From Canna indica (lineage: Eukaryota > Streptophyta > Magnoliopsida > Zingiberales > Cannaceae), in assembly GCA_034359265.1 (NCBI GenBank), contig CP136890.1:88685501-88749500 (forward strand): DNA of 64,000 nt. Direction: 5' to 3'. Positions 35,824-45,700 of the stretch are shown here, in pieces. The notes below the pieces were generated by a model that was not told the origin of the DNA, ran no database searches, and saw nothing but the letters and a program-made list of their open reading frames with translations. A program made the position numbers and the translations under genes. The stretch's first letter is position 1. Every line of letters starts with the position of its first letter.

Positions 35824-36548
35824 GAATGTGGCTGAATATTCTTCAGATTGTGCCTACTTCAAATGAGGATAATTAAGATTATTTGGACTTTGAAAAACAA
35901 AGGATCATATTTAGTGTCCTCAGGCTACAACATTGCCTTTTGTTTCTCTCATCCCCCTGCAGATGAAGGTCCTGCTCACTTAGACAATCAATTTGGAGAA
36001 TTTCAGTGCCTACAAAAGTTAATATCTTACTTTCGAAATTAATGCATAATGAAGTTCTTATGTGTCAGAAGTTGAGAGAGTGATTTCAAAAGTTGACGAT
36101 CTTTGTCCTATTTGTCATGAGGCGGTTGAAACTATTCTTCATTGTTTCATATTATGTTCACAGATCAACCATCTTTGGCATATGACTCGTTTTATTAATC
36201 AGGTTTGATCTCTTCCTTTTGATTCTTTCTGAAAATGATGATTGGAGTTATTTCGGAAATTGAAACTAGCTAGACCCCTATGGCAACGAGTATATATATT
36301 TGATTTGCTTTTTTTACCCTAAGAATCTAGTTTGCTAAGAATTTGAAGGTTTTTAAAGGTCTTTGAAGACAATCATTTCTCATTCGGATACTTGGGTCTC
36401 AGTTTTTTATCTCTCAGGAAAATTTTGTATGGCTTAAGACTAACATTTTTTCTCTCAAGTTTTTTTTACTTTGGTTTATTACATGTAATTGTTGAGATGT
36501 CCCTGCTGATATTTCACATTGGATCTTGCATGAACCTTTTTGTGGAAT
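35824..36548 (+). pseudogene. LINE 3' fragment, plus strand, same family as 31080-31806
   Basis: This fragment matches the 3' part of the minus-strand LINE nearly base by base when the latter is reversed, from TTTTCAGATTGT-type sequence through GTTGACGATCTTTGTCCT and CATGAGGCGGTTGAA to the final GGATCTTG and GGAATAA. It covers the zf-RVT region and 3' tail only. The two copies lie head to head, with the breakpoint near 35800-35824. Confidence 0.9.
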
Positions 36549-36979
36549 AATATATACCTATCTTTGTTAGAGAAGAGAGATTAGCATTTTATTAAAACTA
36601 AATCAATGGCTAAAATTCTCACTAGCCACTATATATATATAGAGAGAGAGAGTACGTGTGTGCGTTATGTTACATACAAATTGTGGAATGCAAAATGTGA
36701 TTTTTAAAAGCACATGTGCAAATCAATACAGCTACGAAATTTTAGAATGAAAAGTGAAAAAATAAATAAATCCTAATAAGTAATATATTTAAAAGATGAG
36801 AATAACTTATTAATTTTCCTGTACCTATCAAGTGAAATTGAAGTCACACTTGACTCAGATATGGCCAATCCACCTTAGCACAGATCAATAATTAAACCGA
36901 TACGTGCAAGGAACCGGTCCTTGTCCAAATTATGTCACATGCATGCTTTTCATTTATCACGTGACCTTTTGAATTAAAA

Positions 36980-37015
<36 letters not shown>

Positions 37016-37700
37016 GTGGGTTCTATTATATGTTTTTAAATGATGATCATTTTTTCTCATCAAATTTTAACTATTCATTTAATTTCGAAACTAACTTTGC
37101 AAAAAAAGAATCTTCATTAAAAAAAAAATTAAAAAAACACCATACGCAAAATCAATGAATATCCTGCAGGAATCTTTAAACTAAATAGGTAATTAAAAAT
37201 ATCATTTAATCAAAGTGAAATTTTCTATATAAATATATATATATAAGTACTGTGTCGAAGGAAGACATGATAACATGTGCCTGGCTGGTTGGAAGACATC
37301 CACTGTTTTTAGAGGCATGCTTTATCTCTTCTCTAAATATCACATTACAAATATCCACGTGACCAGTAACATCCACCAACCTTCCAAAATCCAAATACAT
37401 TGACCCGAGAATATTTTGATGCAATCAATGTTCCGTGTATCTAATTAATACTATCAAATAGTATTTCCATCCAAATCTTAAATGAAATAAAATTTATGAT
37501 TATTATAAATAATAAATTGATTTATTTTTAAAATTAAACAAGAGGACAAAATTAACATTACTTCTAATTTTTCTCCCATCAATTATTTCTGTTAAAAAAT
37601 GAGAAAAATTAAGATCAAAGCTCAAGTAGAGAGGCAGGAGGTGATGAAAGAGAATAATGAATGCTACAGATTAGTCAAGCAAAAGCAACTACCCACGAGC
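36549..37700. other. Intergenic with TA and AG microsatellites
   Basis: TATATA followed by AGAGAG at about 36630-36652 and a TA run at about 36983-37011. Otherwise AT-rich, with no gene supported. Confidence 0.6.
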
Positions 37701-37750
37701 TAAACGTGGTCAGCACAAACCAGCCACAATCACGATGCAACCTATACGGC

Positions 37751-37793
37751 CACGTGGACGCACGTGATGAACAACCACTAGTAGTATATAAAG
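37751..37793 (+). promoter_or_regulatory. Promoter with two G-boxes and a TATA box for the glyoxalase-like gene
   Basis: Two CACGTG hexamers (37751-37756 and 37761-37766) stand 10 bp apart, one helical turn, and TATATAAAG follows at 37785-37793. The ATG is 85 bp downstream of the TATA box. CACGTG is the core recognised by bZIP and bHLH factors, including ABA-response factors, so light, ABA or stress control is plausible but not shown. Confidence 0.7.
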
Positions 37794-37877
37794 AAGCCCA
37801 ATCTGCACCTCCCCCAACTCCTCATTGCGAAGCTTACGCACAGCGGCAGAGAAGAAAGAAGAAGAAGAGAATTAAAG

Positions 37878-38428
37878 ATGGGTTTGTCGATGGTGGAAGA
37901 ACAAGCGGCGACGCCGATGCCACTGATCATGTCGCTGAACCACGTGTCGTTCACTTGCCGGTCGGTGAGCCGGTCGGTGGATTTCTACGAGGATGTGCTG
38001 GGCTTCGTCAGCATCAAGAGGCCTTCTTCCTTCGACTTCGAAGGCGCTTGGTATATATAGATGCAATTAACTACGTACTCAAATGGCGAATTAATTAATT
38101 AATTAATTAATTAACCAATGGATTGAATTCGATCAGGTTGTTCAACTACGGAATTGGGATTCATCTGCTGCAGCGCGATGACGTGCCAAAAAAGAAGGGG
38201 GGCATTAACCCCAAGGACAACCACATCTCCTTCCAGTGCGCCAACATGGATCTCCTCATGCTGCAGCTCAAGAAAAAGGGCGTCGAGTTCGTGACTGCGA
38301 AGGTGGAGGAGGGCGGCATCGAGGTGGAGCAGCTCTTCTTCCACGACCCCGACGGAAACATGATCGAGATCTGCAACTGCGAGAACCTCCCCGTGCTTCC
38401 GCTCTCTTCCTGCCGCCTCAGACGATGA
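37878..38428 (+). CDS. Glyoxalase-I-like protein (VOC superfamily), two exons
   Basis: Exons 37878-38050 and 38137-38428 join through a GT-AG intron of 86 bp inside a Trp codon, giving 154 residues. It matches the short plant VOC/glyoxalase-I-like group by Ser-Leu-Asn-His-Val-Ser (residues 19-24), Ser-Phe-Asp-Phe-Glu-Gly-Ala-Trp, Gly-Ile-His-Leu-Leu-Gln (64-70), Asn-Pro-Lys-Asp-Asn-His-Ile-Ser-Phe-Gln (82-91) and Phe-His-Asp-Pro-Asp-Gly-Asn-Met-Ile-Glu-Ile-Cys-Asn-Cys (126-139). Candidate metal ligands are His22, His67 or His87, and Glu135. True glyoxalase I converts the methylglyoxal-glutathione adduct to lactoylglutathione; members of this short group are often annotated so, but activity is uncertain. 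It is probably cytosolic. The gene looks intact. Confidence 0.92.
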
Positions 38429-38811
38429 ACGTACAGTACTGTCATCATCAGTACTCTCGCTGTATCATATATATAGAATGTCATTGTACTATTTTCAGTT
38501 GCATAATTCTAAATTGAGGTTAAACAGTGCTAATCTATGGAAGCAATGTGCTCGTACCCAATTCTATCACAACCAAATCGTAGATCCAGAAATCTTCCAT
38601 TAAAAAGATCAATTTTCATATACTAATTGGCACTACTTAAAGCAAGGATATTGAGCTTAGGAGTGGTTTAACTAAGAAATAGGAAATGGCAAGGAAACGT
38701 AACGAAGGATCCTTGAATTGTTTTCCAATAGAAAAATGACCTATACATGCATGTCAGCACTGACAAAATCAATTCTTACTCTAAAGTTTCAGAGCTTTAA
38801 TTTCAGTAATA

Positions 38812-39060
38812 GTGAATGGAGCATGGACCTTATCATGGAGCTATTAGGCGGTTTTTCAAGCAGAAAACATTGGTCAGTTTTACATTCCTAAGCATGACAC
38901 AAAGGAGAAATGCATGGATTCCATCTTTAAATGGAAAAGGTAAGTTCAGCTATAAAATTGCATACAATTTCATGAAAAGTAAACTGAATACAGAGAAAAA
39001 CCTGAGATCAATTGGTAGTCTTTGGAAAACTGACATATATATCGCAATTTAAATCAAATG
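38812..39060 (+). pseudogene. LINE zf-RVT fragment
   Basis: The conceptual product has Ala-Trp-Ile-Pro-Ser-Leu-Asn-Gly-Lys-Gly-Lys-Phe-Ser-Tyr-Lys-Ile-Ala-Tyr and then Ser-Leu-Trp-Lys-Thr, the usual pattern at the start of the zf-RVT domain of plant LINEs. It is short, has no intact ends, and belongs to a different copy from the LINE at 39443. Bases 39061-39340 hold nothing more. Confidence 0.6.
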
Positions 39061-39442
39061 TATACTTCAGATGGCAATTGAGGTTCCAACTCTACCATAA
39101 AACCTCAGGTGGCAAGCAATGCAAACAAGTTCATTCTTCTGGTGGTTTAGTACCACAAATCAAAAAAGCTCATGACTCAAGTGAGATTTTTCATGAATCA
39201 ATTCCCCCAAATGGAGTTCTCTTTTGAGGCTACAAAATTTCATTTTAATCTCCTTATGTTAGGGTCTTAATTTGTAAATAAATTCAACTGAGTTATTTGA
39301 TTCTTCCGTAAAAACATTTAATGTTTCAGAGTTTAATAAAATGATACCTCACGAGGAATATACTCCTGCTTGTGATGCTGGCGAAGGAAGTAAGGTCTGA
39401 ACCGGCCCATTGCTCCCTTTTCCCGGCTAATGAGTAGGAGTT

Positions 39443-42400
39443 TTTTTTTATACCAAAAATTAAAAACTTTTATTAAGGCCTGGATAACCCGGGACCAGAA
39501 ATGTCTGCTGACAAAATGAAATCCAACTCCGGAGGTCGGATATCGGACCAAACACAACGGTCCTTGATTATACAAGCATGATTTGCTACCCAATGGACAA
39601 CTTCATTTGCCTCTCGATAGCAAAAAGATATGCGAGAGAAATTACAATCAGATATTAAATGAAATATATCATCAACAATATTAGATATAGTCCATGGCAC
39701 CGGTGTTTCCTTATTGATAACATCAACCAAAATTTTAGAATCTGTTTCAATGGTAAACAGTGGAACTGCGTTGACTAAGGCAAATTGCAGTGCAGCTTTC
39801 ACAGCCATTGCTTCAAGGTAAAGAACATTTTCTCCATCACAGAATACACCTTCGGCATTTAAATTTTAACACGAAGCCCAATCCACCCTGAGAATCCAAA
39901 AACGAGGCATCACAATTAAATTTTAACAGGTCTGGAGTAGGGGGAGTCCATTTAACCAAGATATTATTTTGTCTAGAATTGCCCTCAGACTTAGAATCAC
40001 TCATACGATCATGAGTGAAAGCAAGGATCCGGGTCACTAAGTTCACAGGAGTAGGCTACCTAGCCTCATACAACGAATGGTTCATAGTGTACCAAATGAA
40101 CCAGCAGAAGTTAGCAATTAGAGAAATCCTGAACATCTCAACTCCACGTGCGGAGGAGGAACATGATAACCAATCACCCGAACTCCAATTATCCCGATTT
40201 GCTAGATCGATGCCCATTTTAAAGGAAAGATTATACCAAACAGTGGATGCAAACGTACATTCAAAGAAAACATGCTGAATTGTTTCGGGATTATTTTGGC
40301 AAAATGGACAAAGGTCAAAATCGAGAATTTTTAGGTATAAAAGCCTTGCTCGAGTAGGAAGTCGCTTGTGGAGAAGTTTCCAGCAAAAAAGTTTAACTTT
40401 TGGAGTAGATTTTATTTTCCAAAGAAGATTCCAAAAGGCCTACGATCCAAGCATATTAGGATTTGGTTCATGGCTTCTAATGAAATCATACGCTGATTTA
40501 GCGGTAGCTCTATCCCTAGATTCATCTCACCAAATGTAAGTGTCCTCAGCAGGGTTCATAGGCAACTTAATTCTGGAAATGGACTCCCCCAGAACCAGAC
40601 CGAAATTGCAATCGATAGCATCGGGCAACCACTTTTGATCAAATAATAAGGAGCATGCATTTATGTCATCACAGAACAAATCAACATTGATAAACGTCGG
40701 TTTAAAATATAAAGGGGCATTTGAAATCCACAAGTCATACAAAATGGATGTATTTTCTCCCGATTTAATGATTTTCGAAAAGCCAGGAAATAATTGATAG
40801 AAAGCTTGCCAAAATAAATTCCAACTCCAAGAAATATTTTTCCCAATCTAATGAAAAGAAGATTTTAAATCTTGGTATTTAGCTGGGACTATATTAACCC
40901 ACAGGGAAGGAGTCCCATTAAGGTAGTTCCTCATCCTAACAGCCTGTAAAGAGAGAGCCTTACAATGGAGATCATGGACTCCAAGGCCACCAACATTTCT
41001 AGGACTAGTGATCATATTCCAGTTAATTAAATGAAGGCCTTTTTTATCCTCAGAATCGAACCATAAGAAATTTCTAATAATTTGCTCAAGTTTATCCATC
41101 CATTTAGATGAATACCAGGAGACTGCAATGGTATGAACCAAGATGGAGTTTAAAATCGAATTTATTAAAACCACCCGACCCGCTTGAGATAGAAGAGAGG
41201 ACTGCTATGATCCTAACTTGGACTTAAATTTGTCCAAAATCATTTTATGAGCACAAGGAGGGGGTCTTTGAGGGGCAATTACTGCCCCTAGATACTTAAA
41301 AGGAAAATTCCCTCGGCACATGTTTAAAAAGTTGCAAATATAATTAGCCGTATCAGATGACAAATCCCTAGGAAAGAAAATTTCTGATTTTGCAAAATTA
41401 ATCGATTGGCCAGAAAAATCCTTATATTTTCGAAAAATGGTGTTGACTGATTGCAAACTTTTTTTATTTGCCCGAAAAGCCAGTAAAATGTCATCGGCAA
41501 ACATCAAATGAGAAACTGCAGGTCCATTTTGAACCTTGAAAGGGGTCAAGGATTTATTAGTGACTGATTCATTAATTAAATTTGTGAGTACTTGAACAGT
41601 AAGAACATACAAATACGACGAGAGAGGGTCACCATATCTAATACCACAGTGAGATTTGAAAAGAGCCGACAACTCAGAATTGATAAAACAAGAGAATGTC
41701 GCAGTAGAAATGCATGAAGAAATCCAATTAACAAACTTAGCATGGAATTTAAAAGCCTTCAAAACAGCCAAAATAGAATTCCATGATAATTTATCATATG
41801 CTTTTTCTAAGTCAATTTTTACTAGGATATATGGAGTTTTAGACTTAGATTTGTAAAGAGAATAAGATATTTCTTGGGCCACAAGAATATTATCCTGAAT
41901 GCAGCGGCCTTTAACAAAGGCAGGCTGCACTGGTGAAACTAAAGTTGGCAAATGGATTTTCATGCGGTTTGCAAGAACTTTAGCAAGAATTCTGTAATTT
42001 AAATTATACAACGCAATGGGTCTGAAGTCGCAGACAATGGAAGGGTTAGAACATTTGGGAATAAAACTAAGAATAGTCTTATTCCATTCAAGAGGCAGAA
42101 ATGCAGAATCAAAAAAATTATGCATTCATCTCATGAATGAGTTTGAAATAATACCCCAGTATTGTTTATAGAACTCTGCCGTAAATCCATCAAAACTCAG
42201 GCTTTTGCCATTCAGCATTAGCCTAACATTAAAAACTTCAGAAATAGTAAACGGATTCACAAGAACCAAAGCTTCATTTTCATCTAATGTAATAAATTGC
42301 ATGCCATTGCAAAAATTAATAAAATTTGAAGAATTAGGCGCCCATAAATCTTTGTAAGCATCCGAAAAAGCCGTAAAAATAGAAATATTATCAGAAACCA

Positions 42401-43449
42401 CAGAACCGGACGAAAGCACAAGATTTGAAATTTTATTAAGTCTACGCCGGGTAGTCACCACCTGATGAAAATAAGCCAAATTAGAGTCACCATCAACCAT
42501 CCATTTCAATTTGGATTTCGACCACCATTTCAAATTAATTTATCTACGTATAGCATTGGCTTTATTATGAAGGGCCTGAAGATTAAGCTCATCAGCAAGA
42601 CTAAGCCCCTGATTAGCCTCAATTTTTTCCAACTCAGAAATATCAAACAATATGGACTGAAGATTGCATTCCAAGTTGCCCAGAGTATACTTGTTCCATT
42701 TCGATAAAGCAAAACGAGTATATTTTAAGCCCAAGCTAAACTCATTATGCGGTAGCAGAAATTGAGGAATATCATTCCAAAAATTCCTAACAACCTCAAT
42801 AGAATCAGGATAATCCACCCAAAAAATTTGGAACTTGAAAAGCCGATTTCTAACAGAAGATTGCGCAAAATTGATAAAGAGCGGACTATGATCAGAAACT
42901 CCCCAGGGTAAGTGGGAAATCGAAGCAGAGTCATAAAAGTGGAGCCATGCTGCATTGCAGAAGACTCAATCAAGTCTAATTAAAATCCGAGCATTACCAG
43001 ATCTATTATTACACCAAATATACAGATTACCCACAAAACCTAAATCAATTAGGCCATTATCATGCATAAAGTTTCAAAAATCCACAACAAATTTTTGAGC
43101 CCGAAAAGGAAGCCCACCATTTTTATCAAATTCGTTTAGAATAGCATTAAAATCACCACAAAGAAGCCACGGAAAAAAAGTAAAATCAAAATCCAGAAAA
43201 CTACTACAGAAGACACTGCAAGTCATAGGATTTGTACTTGCATAAATATTAGAAAAGAGAAATGACGGCATATTTTCCATACCAACAACTGCAAAGATGC
43301 ATTGAGCTTGGAGAGATAATATCTGAACCGAGATAATCGAGAAGTTCCAGACAATCAATAACCCGCTTGAAGCCCCATTCGATGGCTGAGCCACTCTAAT
43401 CCAGGAGCGGCCAATCGATTTAATAAACTTTAAAGCCAGATGAGTATAA
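39443..43449 (-). mobile_element. 5'-truncated L1-type LINE, 4.0 kb
   Basis: It is flanked by a 14-bp target duplication AATGAGTAGGAGTT (39429-39442 and 43450-43463), with a poly(A) tail (poly-T at 39441-39449 on the plus strand). The frame runs right to left: part of the endonuclease with Gly-Asp-Phe-Asn-Ala-Ile-Leu (about 43140), reverse transcriptase (42533-41205) with Phe-Ala-Asp-Asp at about 41489-41503, post-RT and zf-RVT regions, then an RNase H domain (40046-39473). Most breaks are single stops in an otherwise continuous frame, with some frameshifts. The 5' end lies inside the endonuclease, as expected from incomplete target-primed reverse transcription. Confidence 0.93.
41205..42533 (-). 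pseudogene. LINE reverse transcriptase core
   Basis: Two open stretches (42533-42126 and 42125-41205) in one frame, separated by a single stop, encode the RT core. Visible motifs are Ile-Pro-Lys, Phe-Arg-Pro-Ile-Ala-Leu, Gln-Pro-Ala-Phe-Val-Lys-Gly-Arg, Lys-Ile-Asp-Leu-Glu-Lys-Ala-Tyr-Asp and Phe-Ala-Asp-Asp, all family-typical. Tyr-Gly-Asp-Pro-Leu-Ser replaces the usual Gln-Gly-Asp-Pro-Leu-Ser. The enzyme would copy LINE RNA at a nicked target if intact; here it is interrupted. Confidence 0.9.
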
Positions 43450-43479
43450 AATGAGTAGGAGTTGACCTTTGGTTTTTCT

Positions 43480-44033
43480 CTGTAAGAAAACAAGGATATT
43501 AATTTCAGTGGAAAAACATATTAACTAACTGCATTCCCCCATAAAATTTCGGCAGCATGCTCTATTTATTAGTAAACATATTTTATTAATTAGGGTTAAT
43601 TTCAGATTGGTCCAATTTTATTATATAAAGGCGGATTGAATAGACTAGTTAGACTCAGTTCGATCGCGAACCAATATACGTTAGATTTAAGAATTATTTT
43701 ACTGAAAAAATAAATTTTTTAAATCCATAGGTGTTTGCTTTGGAATTTTATTATATTTTAAACTTTTTTGGCATATTCACAATGTTTTTCAAAATTAGTG
43801 TAAATTTTCTAAAGAAAAAAATAATAACAAGTGAAAGTATATCAATTTTTTTTATAAAAAAAATGTTGTTACAGATTTTTTTTAGGTTAACAAAGAAATT
43901 AATATAAAAAAAGAATTTGGCACAATTGTTCTGTCTCTTGACTCTTGAGTCAGGAGTGTGGTCATCACTTCATCTTATTCTAAGGTTAGCTATTAATCGT
44001 ACTTTTAGTGATTAACAAAAGTTGCTATCACTT
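43480..44033. other. tRNA upstream flank
   Basis: AT-rich, with no gene or transposon boundary recognised. Immediately upstream of the tRNA is ordinary AT-rich sequence. Confidence 0.5.
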
Positions 44034-44105
44034 GGTTTCATGGTGTAGTGGTTAGCACTCCAGACTTTGAATCTGGCGACCTGGGTTCGAATCCCGGTGA
44101 GACCT
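44034..44105 (+). tRNA. tRNA-Gln (anticodon TTG)
   Basis: A 72-base gene folding as a standard cloverleaf. The acceptor stem GGTTTCA pairs with TGAGACC (one G-T wobble); the anticodon stem CCAGA/TCTGG encloses the loop CTTTGAA with anticodon TTG; and the T-arm contains GGTTCGAATCC, which also serves as the B box. There is no intron. A run of T (44105-44111) provides the RNA polymerase III terminator. It delivers glutamine to CAA codons. Confidence 0.97.
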
Positions 44106-44111
44106 TTTTTT
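44105..44111 (+). terminator. RNA polymerase III terminator
   Basis: A run of seven T residues directly after the tRNA-Gln acceptor stem. Bases 44112-44665 show no further feature. Confidence 0.85.
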
Positions 44112-44673
44112 AATCAGCCAACAATTATTTATCTGGTTATGTGGAGAATCAAACCTAGTGTCATAGATAAATAATAGGTAACTCTATGACGATTTCCATA
44201 ATGTATTTTGCTTGCTCATTATTCATCAAGAATTTTTTTATGAAGGGAAGAGTTTTTTTGCTCAACTCGTCCGGAAGACATTGCTCAACATTTTGTTGTT
44301 TTATAGATTTTTGCTATCGTTCAGATTGACAAGAAAAAACGAAAAGGAGACAGGAATCAGCTATCTTAAAATTTAATTTATGTTTACAAAAATGTTACCG
44401 CGTTTTAAAAAAACTATATAAAAAAAAGAAAACTAAGGCTGTTGTCACCAAGAACACAAATATAAACTAAAATATTCGGTTTGCCCAATTTTTAATTTTA
44501 TTTTTACTCACCGAGCAATTTTTCCTTCGTTTTGATAAAGATGGCAAGGATCAGTCACCAGGTAGATTTCCTACGCATTTTCATTTTCTTTAAAATAATA
44601 ATTGAAAACAAGGGTTGTTGTCACTAGGCACGTACCATTCCATCAGCAACATTCTTTTGTATAGACTTCAAGC

Positions 44674-45160
44674 TAGGGCTGATAATGAATCGAATACGAT
44701 GCAGATATTGAATTATTCGTATCCACATCGCACCCTATATTCGCTCATCCGTATCCACTACGGATGTGAATATGGATATTCATATCTGCACCGCTTCAAA
44801 GGCGAATATTCGTACCGCATTCGTATCTGCACCGTATTTAATAAAAAAATATTAAAATAATATATTTAATTTAAAAAATCAATAAATTATCAATTCATTG
44901 ATCCAAAATAAATATATAATATACTTTAAAATTTATCTTGACATAAAATTACCATAGAGATCTTTATATATATTAATAACTTATATGGGCAAAATAATAA
45001 TTCAGAGACGCGGATAGGCGGTGCGGATCCATAGTCATATCCGTATCCGCGTGGATATAAGTTTTCTAAATTCGTATATGTATCCATATCCATTTTTACT
45101 TGCGGATATGGATCAGATGCGGTTTTTAGTTAGCGGATGCGGATACAATTATCACCCCTA
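44674..45160. mobile_element. hAT-type MITE (487 bp)
   Basis: The ends are TAGGGCTGATAAT and, inverted, TAGGGGTGATAAT. The flanking 8-mers CTTCAAGC (44666-44673) and CTTTAAGC (45161-45168) match at 7 of 8. The interior carries ATCCGTATCC / GGATACGGAT words in both orientations. It shares the TAGGG terminus and 8-bp duplication with the element at 27517 but differs inside. Bases 45169-45695 are AT-rich and featureless. Confidence 0.85.
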
Positions 45161-45700
45161 CTTTAAGCTCACTTAGCAATCAAAAACTAAATAGTGCCGA
45201 AGGTTATATATATTATGAAAATATTTCAATTCATTTCAAAAGGAAGTTACCAAACATATCAATAGAGTTTGATATTTTTAATCTATTTCAATTATACGTT
45301 ATCATAAGATATTCTCAATTTAATCGTTAAAATATTGACATGTGCTAGAAGTCTAGTTAGCATCCTAAAATATATTTTTAATATCAAAATATCATAGCAT
45401 TCTTAAACTTTTTTAAAAAATATTTATTTCTTTTTAATATGTAAACCCTTAAATCCTTGGCATCGAATGATCCTCTTAGCTCAGTCTCTGTGTGGCTATT
45501 GCTCAAACCGAGAACCGCTACATCGATGATCTCTAACCAACTTATCAATCAAGGGTTCATTAGCTTTTTTTTGTCATTATCGGCCTAATCATTTTCGATT
45601 TCACAATTTTCCTAAATCTATATATATATTAAAGAGTTTAAAGATGACGTTGTATTTTGTTATTAAAAAATGCCACATCATTTTTGGTTTATGTGCTTAT

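Larger units (their letters stand above)
39348..43479 (-). other. Exon-like segment interrupted by a LINE
   Basis: If the LINE (39443-43449) and one copy of its target duplication are set aside, the flanks form a 111-bp stretch on the minus strand. It has a good splice acceptor (TTTTCTTACAG before 43479) and a donor-like GTATCA after 39348. The 37 codons are open in phase 0 and include Arg-Phe-Arg-Pro-Tyr-Phe and His-His-Lys-Gln-Glu-Tyr. I do not recognise the protein and found no neighbouring exons. It may be a disrupted exon, a pseudo-exon or chance. Confidence 0.3.

Noticed and set aside
31080..36548. Twin-priming inversion of a single LINE insertion
   Set aside because: Both orientations contain the same 3' region and tail; twin priming would divide, not repeat, the sequence.
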